Source of the DNA: Plantago elongata
Lineage: Eukaryota; Streptophyta; Magnoliopsida; Lamiales; Plantaginaceae
Assembly: GCA_036897095.1 (NCBI GenBank)
Contig: JAYMSP010000946.1
Coordinates: 1-38,579 of the forward strand
DNA length: 38,579 nt
Reading direction: 5' to 3'
Below the pieces are notes generated by a model, which saw only the letters and a list, made by a program, of their open reading frames with translations, did not search any database and was not told the origin of the DNA. The position numbers and the translations under genes are program-made. This document shows positions 34,826-38,579 of the stretch, one piece after another. How positions within the stretch are numbered: the first letter of the stretch is position 1; the number at the start of each line of letters is the position of its first letter.

Positions 34826-34992
34826 GTTTGTTTTAGGCAAGAAATGAATGAGCAAAAAAGGTTGAAAATGGATGCAGAGATTAGATGGAAATCTCCGCTG
34901 TGAATGAATTGAATTTATGCAGAAGAAAACAGAGGAGAGTTGGTGAGAAGGTGGATTTGTTTTGCAAAGAGGCAGATACGAAAACGCAACTC

Positions 34993-35000
34993 TTATTATA
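34993..35000 (-). promoter_or_regulatory. TATA box of the ICDH gene
   Basis: TATAATAA on the minus strand lies about 170 bp before the ATG. Confidence 0.5.
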
Positions 35001-35670
35001 GAGTGACACTGTGAGCCAGTGACGACGATGGCAGATGATTTTTCTTTTGAAAACTATATAATAATATATAATGATCCGTCTTAAATTCTTTTCCTAAAAT
35101 CTTGATCTAGCTACGTGTTTTAATAAATTTTTATATTGAATTTTTCCTTGAGTTATACACAATTCTAAATGCGAAATATGTGCATAATGTTAATATTTTT
35201 CAAAATATAAATTGAAATGAACTTCGTTTCTAAAGTCTTATAGTTTAAAAGAATTGTTTAAACTTTATTTTATCATATGACGTGAATCGTTATTAGTCAT
35301 ATAATTTAAAATAACTTATTTTTCTAACTTTTTTACTATATAGTAGGCTATATATGAAAATAGAATTGCGTGAAAAAGTGTCAAATTTTTAATTATGTGA
35401 GATCAAATTGTTTGTAGCCGAATAATAAGTGTGTGACTACTTTTTATGTATGAAAAATGGTGATTGGATCATTGGAAAGGGGTGTATTGATGATAAATTA
35501 TTTATGTTAAATTATTGTGATTGTAATAAAATATAAATGTGAGCAAGTTTAGTTGAGTGTCAAATTACAGCCTTGTTTTTATGACGTTCATAATATATAA
35601 TTACTATTATTTTTCTAATGCATTGAACAAATGAACAAATCAATACCCCGTACCTATAGCTATTGACACC
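35001..35670. other. Upstream region of ICDH, no further gene
   Basis: AT-rich sequence that presumably includes distal ICDH promoter elements. I see no coding region. Confidence 0.5.
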
Positions 35671-35832
35671 CATTAAATGTGACTATACTTTTTGAAGGCT
35701 TTTTTAATTGTTTATGATCAAATTCAAATATAATGTTTCTTACGTTGTAAATAAAAAATGCTATCAAATATTATATTTGAATTTGATCATGAATAATTAA
35801 AAAGCCTTCAAGAAGTATAGTCGCATTCAATG
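35671..35832. repeat. Foldback element with 64-bp arms
   Basis: Arms at about 35671-35734 and 35770-35832 are reverse complements with five mismatches and one single-base indel, separated by a loop of about 35 bases. It looks like a small MITE that has lost recognisable target duplications. A transcript from either strand would form a long, nearly perfect hairpin. Confidence 0.9.
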
Positions 35833-36392
35833 ATTTTCTTAAGATTTATGGTTATTTTCACAACTCTAATTGCATTATATTTGGAAATCGATCATATTCT
35901 AAGAGGAAAAAGAAAAGAAAAGCCATCATATCTTTCGTTCACATAGCTAGTGCATTGAATTGTATGAGATATTTTCTCTCTTTATAGTGACATTTATTGG
36001 AGACCATTTAGCTAGATGGATATACATGAACTTAGTACTTTTGCTAATGAGTTATGACAATATCCGAATGTCATTTCATTTTCATGACAAATATAATTAA
36101 GGTGGGTGCATTGAGTAGTACTACTAATTCTTAAGTTATGCAACAAATGGATAAGAAGACAGAGTAGAGTGTCTCCCTCGTGTGTTGTTTGGCTTGTCTT
36201 CCATGGAGCTCATGGCCTACGGGAATCCAATTTTGAGCTCGACATTTGAACTCATCATGGACCAATTCAGTTGGGACTGTTCGTCGGACGGTTATTTCCT
36301 CACTGAAATCGAATATTTTATAAAAAAAAATTAATTTTAATTAAAAAAGACCATTCAAATTCTATCTCAACTAATCCCTTGATTTCTATAAA
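35833..36392. other. Intergenic stretch between the foldback and the Tourist-like MITE
   Basis: No gene or repeat border recognised. Confidence 0.45.
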
Positions 36393-36539
36393 GGGCTGTT
36401 TGGATGGATATTTGAGTGGGCATTTGAATGGATTTTGTGTTTGGATGGACATTTGAGTGGGGTATTTTAAGTGTATTTTAGGTCAAATCACTGTTCATCA
36501 AGCGAAATTGGGGATATTCAAATCCCCATCCAAACACCC
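36393..36539. mobile_element. Tourist-like MITE (147 bp)
   Basis: The left end GGGCTGTTTGGATGG and the right end CCATCCAAACACCC form inverted repeats with one mismatch over 14 bases. GGGCTGTTTGG is the classic terminus of Tourist (PIF/Harbinger) MITEs. A 3-bp TWA duplication is not clear, but ATAAA occurs just outside both ends. Confidence 0.7.
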
Positions 36540-37023
36540 AATAAATGTTTCTACTGATATTGTTTGGTGGTATAGTATACCACGATACTCTATGAAGAAT
36601 TTTACTGATAGTCAATTATAAAAGTGAACAATATAACACATTGTTAGTATTATACGAATGACCAAAGTCATGACTAACTTTCATTCGCAGTTTAAAAGGT
36701 CCGGTCGTTAAAAAAATTCCATTACTTGGAGCATTTTTGGGAGGAGTTTCAAAATTTCCCCAAATGTATATCAATAAATGTTTCATCCCATAAATAAGAC
36801 ACTTAGTTGTATAGTCAATAACTTCAGGGCTCTTATAATGTATTGTTACTAATTAAATTTTAATTTTCTCTTCTAAAATAAAGGTTGCGTGTATTGTGGT
36901 GGTCCAGTGACACAATGTCATTGATGACATGATTTAAAACCATTCAAAGATTGCTCATTAATAGTTATTTGGTTTCACCTACGAACATTTTAATATGGGT
37001 AAGGTTAGTTATTGGGCTACTAA
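36540..37023. other. Intergenic stretch between two MITE-like elements
   Basis: AT-rich, no coding region seen. Confidence 0.45.
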
Positions 37024-37689
37024 GTCCATCTTTAATGGTGACGATCCACGACGCATCGTTGTGATAAGATAACGTGTTCTGTGCATTTTTTTACAGTTGT
37101 GACGCGTCGTCACCACGTATGATTTTTTTTATATTTTTATTTACATATTATTCATATTATAAGAGTGCTTAGATATTGAAATGAATAAAATTGTATTTGT
37201 TTAAGTCGCTTTATAATTTATTATGGTTCAAAATAAAAAAATATTTTTTTATTTTGTTAAAAACATATTTAATATATTATAATAGTGTTAAGAAGTCGAA
37301 ATTAAAAATATTGTATTTTTAGAGGTTGTTTTACAATTTTAAATTTAATTTAGAGTGAAAATAAGTTCAAGATGGAATGATAAAAGATAGTCAAGAATGG
37401 TCTTTATTTGTAGATTTCGAAGAGACAAACCCGTTGGTTATTTTTATTTATTTTTTACATTTTTATTTTTCAAGTTATTCACGTTTAAAATTGAACAAAA
37501 GATAAAAATTAAAAAAATAAATATCATTTAGTGCGCCACTTGGCAGCAATTGATTTGCTGATATCAAAATTGACGGCGCGACATAGCATGCCGTATTGAG
37601 AGACAACGCGCCATCCCACGCCTGTTGGAGAAGGCGTGGTGCGTGGTGCACCACAACATTCTACAACGATGTGTGCATTGAGGCCGGTC
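37024..37689. mobile_element. Harbinger-like non-autonomous element (666 bp) with TAA duplication
   Basis: The insert is flanked by TAA at 37021-37023 and 37690-37692. Its left end GTCCATCTTTAATGG and right end (reversed) GACCGGCCTCAATGC are diverged inverted repeats of the CCATC..AATG type. The 3-bp TWA duplication fits PIF/Harbinger. Both ends have unusually CG-rich segments (for example GACGCGTCGTCACC near 37101), unlike the AT-rich core. No transposase is encoded. Confidence 0.55.
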
Positions 37690-38006
37690 TAAGATTTTCC
37701 ATCTTTTTACTATATCTAATGCCTTTATTCTAAATTTAACATTTAAATGTATTTTAGAATTCCTACAAAAAGTGCTGATGAATCGTCTTTAAACCCAACA
37801 AGATTATCGGGTATGAATGGAGAAGAGGTATGTCTTCCGAAAATGATTTTACGCGTTCGGAGGGGTAGTATGGTAATTTCAAGTCTAAAGAGAGGGTGTT
37901 ATTGTAATTTGGATCCTGGCCTGGAGATTGAAGATATGACATTGATTCCATTGACGACCTTCTTACTTGAGCTTAAGTCCAGCTAAAGCTAGCAGTCTCC
38001 GTAGTG
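37690..38006. other. Region upstream of the ILP1-like gene
   Basis: Contains a 79-codon open frame (37747-37986) with no recognisable similarity. I treat the stretch as non-coding and as the likely proximal promoter. Confidence 0.45.
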
Positions 38007-38016
38007 TATATATATT
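38007..38016 (+). promoter_or_regulatory. Probable TATA box of the ILP1-like gene
   Basis: An uninterrupted TATATATATA is followed by a C-rich leader typical of plant 5' untranslated regions (CTCTCCCCTCCGTCTCC). The next start codon that begins a recognisable protein is 516 bp on, so the leader would need introns: candidate borders are a TTTTTTTTAG acceptor ending at 38156 and a CTTCAG|GTAATT donor at 38258. Confidence 0.45.
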
Positions 38017-38345
38017 CTCAACTCCGCGCGCCTCTCCCCTCCGTCTCCAACGAACTTCTGGCGACTGGGCTATGTTAATTTTCAACCTCTACTTTCTAAT
38101 TTAATTCTCAATTTCATATTTAAATATTTGAGAAATTATATTGAGATTTTTTTTAGGTCGATACTTTCGTCCCATCTTCGAAATCGGTCCTTTCCCATCC
38201 TTGCCCATCTCCAACTGCTCACCATCTTCAACAGTCCATGCATTCAAGAAGCTTCAGGTAATTTTTGTTTTATTCTGTATTTGTGGCTTCGCAAGTAATG
38301 GAGTAACGAGTAAACTTGGTATTGCACATTTGCTCTACATTACTA

Positions 38346-38375
38346 GGAAGAAGGAAGAAGGAAGAAGGAAGAAGA
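38346..38375. repeat. Purine microsatellite (GGAAGAA)n
   Basis: A run of AAGGAAG/AAGAAGG units, about four copies of 7 bp, lies within the presumed leader intron of the last gene. Confidence 0.8.
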
Positions 38376-38531
38376 ACAACCTTTTGAGAATTAAGGGTAG
38401 CTACAGTTAACTTCTCTCGAATTGCTCTATATAGAACTACGAAGAAAGAAAAAAAAGTAACCTTGTGAGACTTTAGGGTAGTACAGTTAATTTATCACGC
38501 AGCACCAGCATTCGATTTTGTTGGTATTGCA

Positions 38532-38579
38532 ATGAGCAGTGCCAAGTCCAGAAACTTCCGCCGCCGTGGTGGCGAGGAG
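38532..38579 (+). CDS. ILP1: N-terminus of an ILP1-like protein (GCFC family), cut by the window end
   Basis: Only 16 codons are present: MSSAKSRNFRRRGGEE. The KxRNFRRRG core matches the conserved start of plant ILP1 proteins, which belong to the GC-rich sequence DNA-binding factor-like (GCFC2/PAXBP1) family. In Arabidopsis, ILP1 was described first as a repressor of cyclin A2 affecting endoreduplication and later as a partner of NTR1 in spliceosome disassembly and microRNA biogenesis. The call rests on a short stretch, but the RNFRRRG motif followed by acidic residues is characteristic. The gene continues beyond the window. Confidence 0.65.
   Translation, partial: MSSAKSRNFRRRGGEE

Noticed and set aside
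37747..37986. 79-codon open frame before the ILP1-like gene
   Set aside because: It directly precedes a TATA box and has no recognisable domain; more likely promoter DNA.

Overview
This is nuclear DNA of a flowering plant, almost certainly a core eudicot. The genes are split by AT-rich GT-AG introns, exons are clearly more GC-rich than the surrounding DNA, TATA boxes sit about 75-170 bp before several start codons, and worn plant transposons fill the gaps. The gene set (benzyl alcohol O-benzoyltransferase-like BAHD enzyme, calmodulin-binding glutamate decarboxylase, cytosolic NADP-isocitrate dehydrogenase, ILP1) is plant-specific in form. An asterid such as a member of Lamiales is my guess; the window alone does not prove it.

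Layout. About 1.5-10 kb is a BAHD tandem pair: an intact two-exon acyltransferase at 1680-3481 and a pseudogenised paralogue at 8122-9816. Between them lie a broken Helitron-type helicase, a SINE-like Pol III box pair followed by a pyrimidine-rich minisatellite, and a 1.3-kb inverted-repeat transposon. That transposon carries a small GRF zinc-finger gene joined to a second copy of the 3' flank of the intact BAHD gene. At 10.8-11.9 kb is a four-exon universal stress protein gene. At 12.7-16.4 kb, on the minus strand, is a six-exon glutamate decarboxylase whose second intron has a GC donor. The stretch from 16.6 to 21.4 kb has no recognisable gene. At 21.5-29.9 kb is a sixteen-exon ABC1/ADCK-type atypical kinase gene with a tandem duplication in intron 2 and a hAT element with a perfect 8-bp target duplication in intron 9. 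At 31.3-34.8 kb, on the minus strand and convergent with the kinase gene, is a complete fifteen-exon cytosolic NADP-isocitrate dehydrogenase. The stretch from 35 to 38 kb holds a foldback element, a Tourist-like MITE and a Harbinger-like element. The window ends 16 codons into a gene that looks like ILP1.

The genes form no operon or evident biosynthetic cluster. The one functional grouping is the BAHD pair, which arose by local duplication. ICDH and GAD are metabolically near each other (2-oxoglutarate, glutamate and GABA metabolism), but I see nothing in the sequence that makes their proximity more than chance. The most unusual structure is the transposon at about 6191-7507, which has apparently copied the flank of a neighbouring gene and uses it to end its own reading frame.
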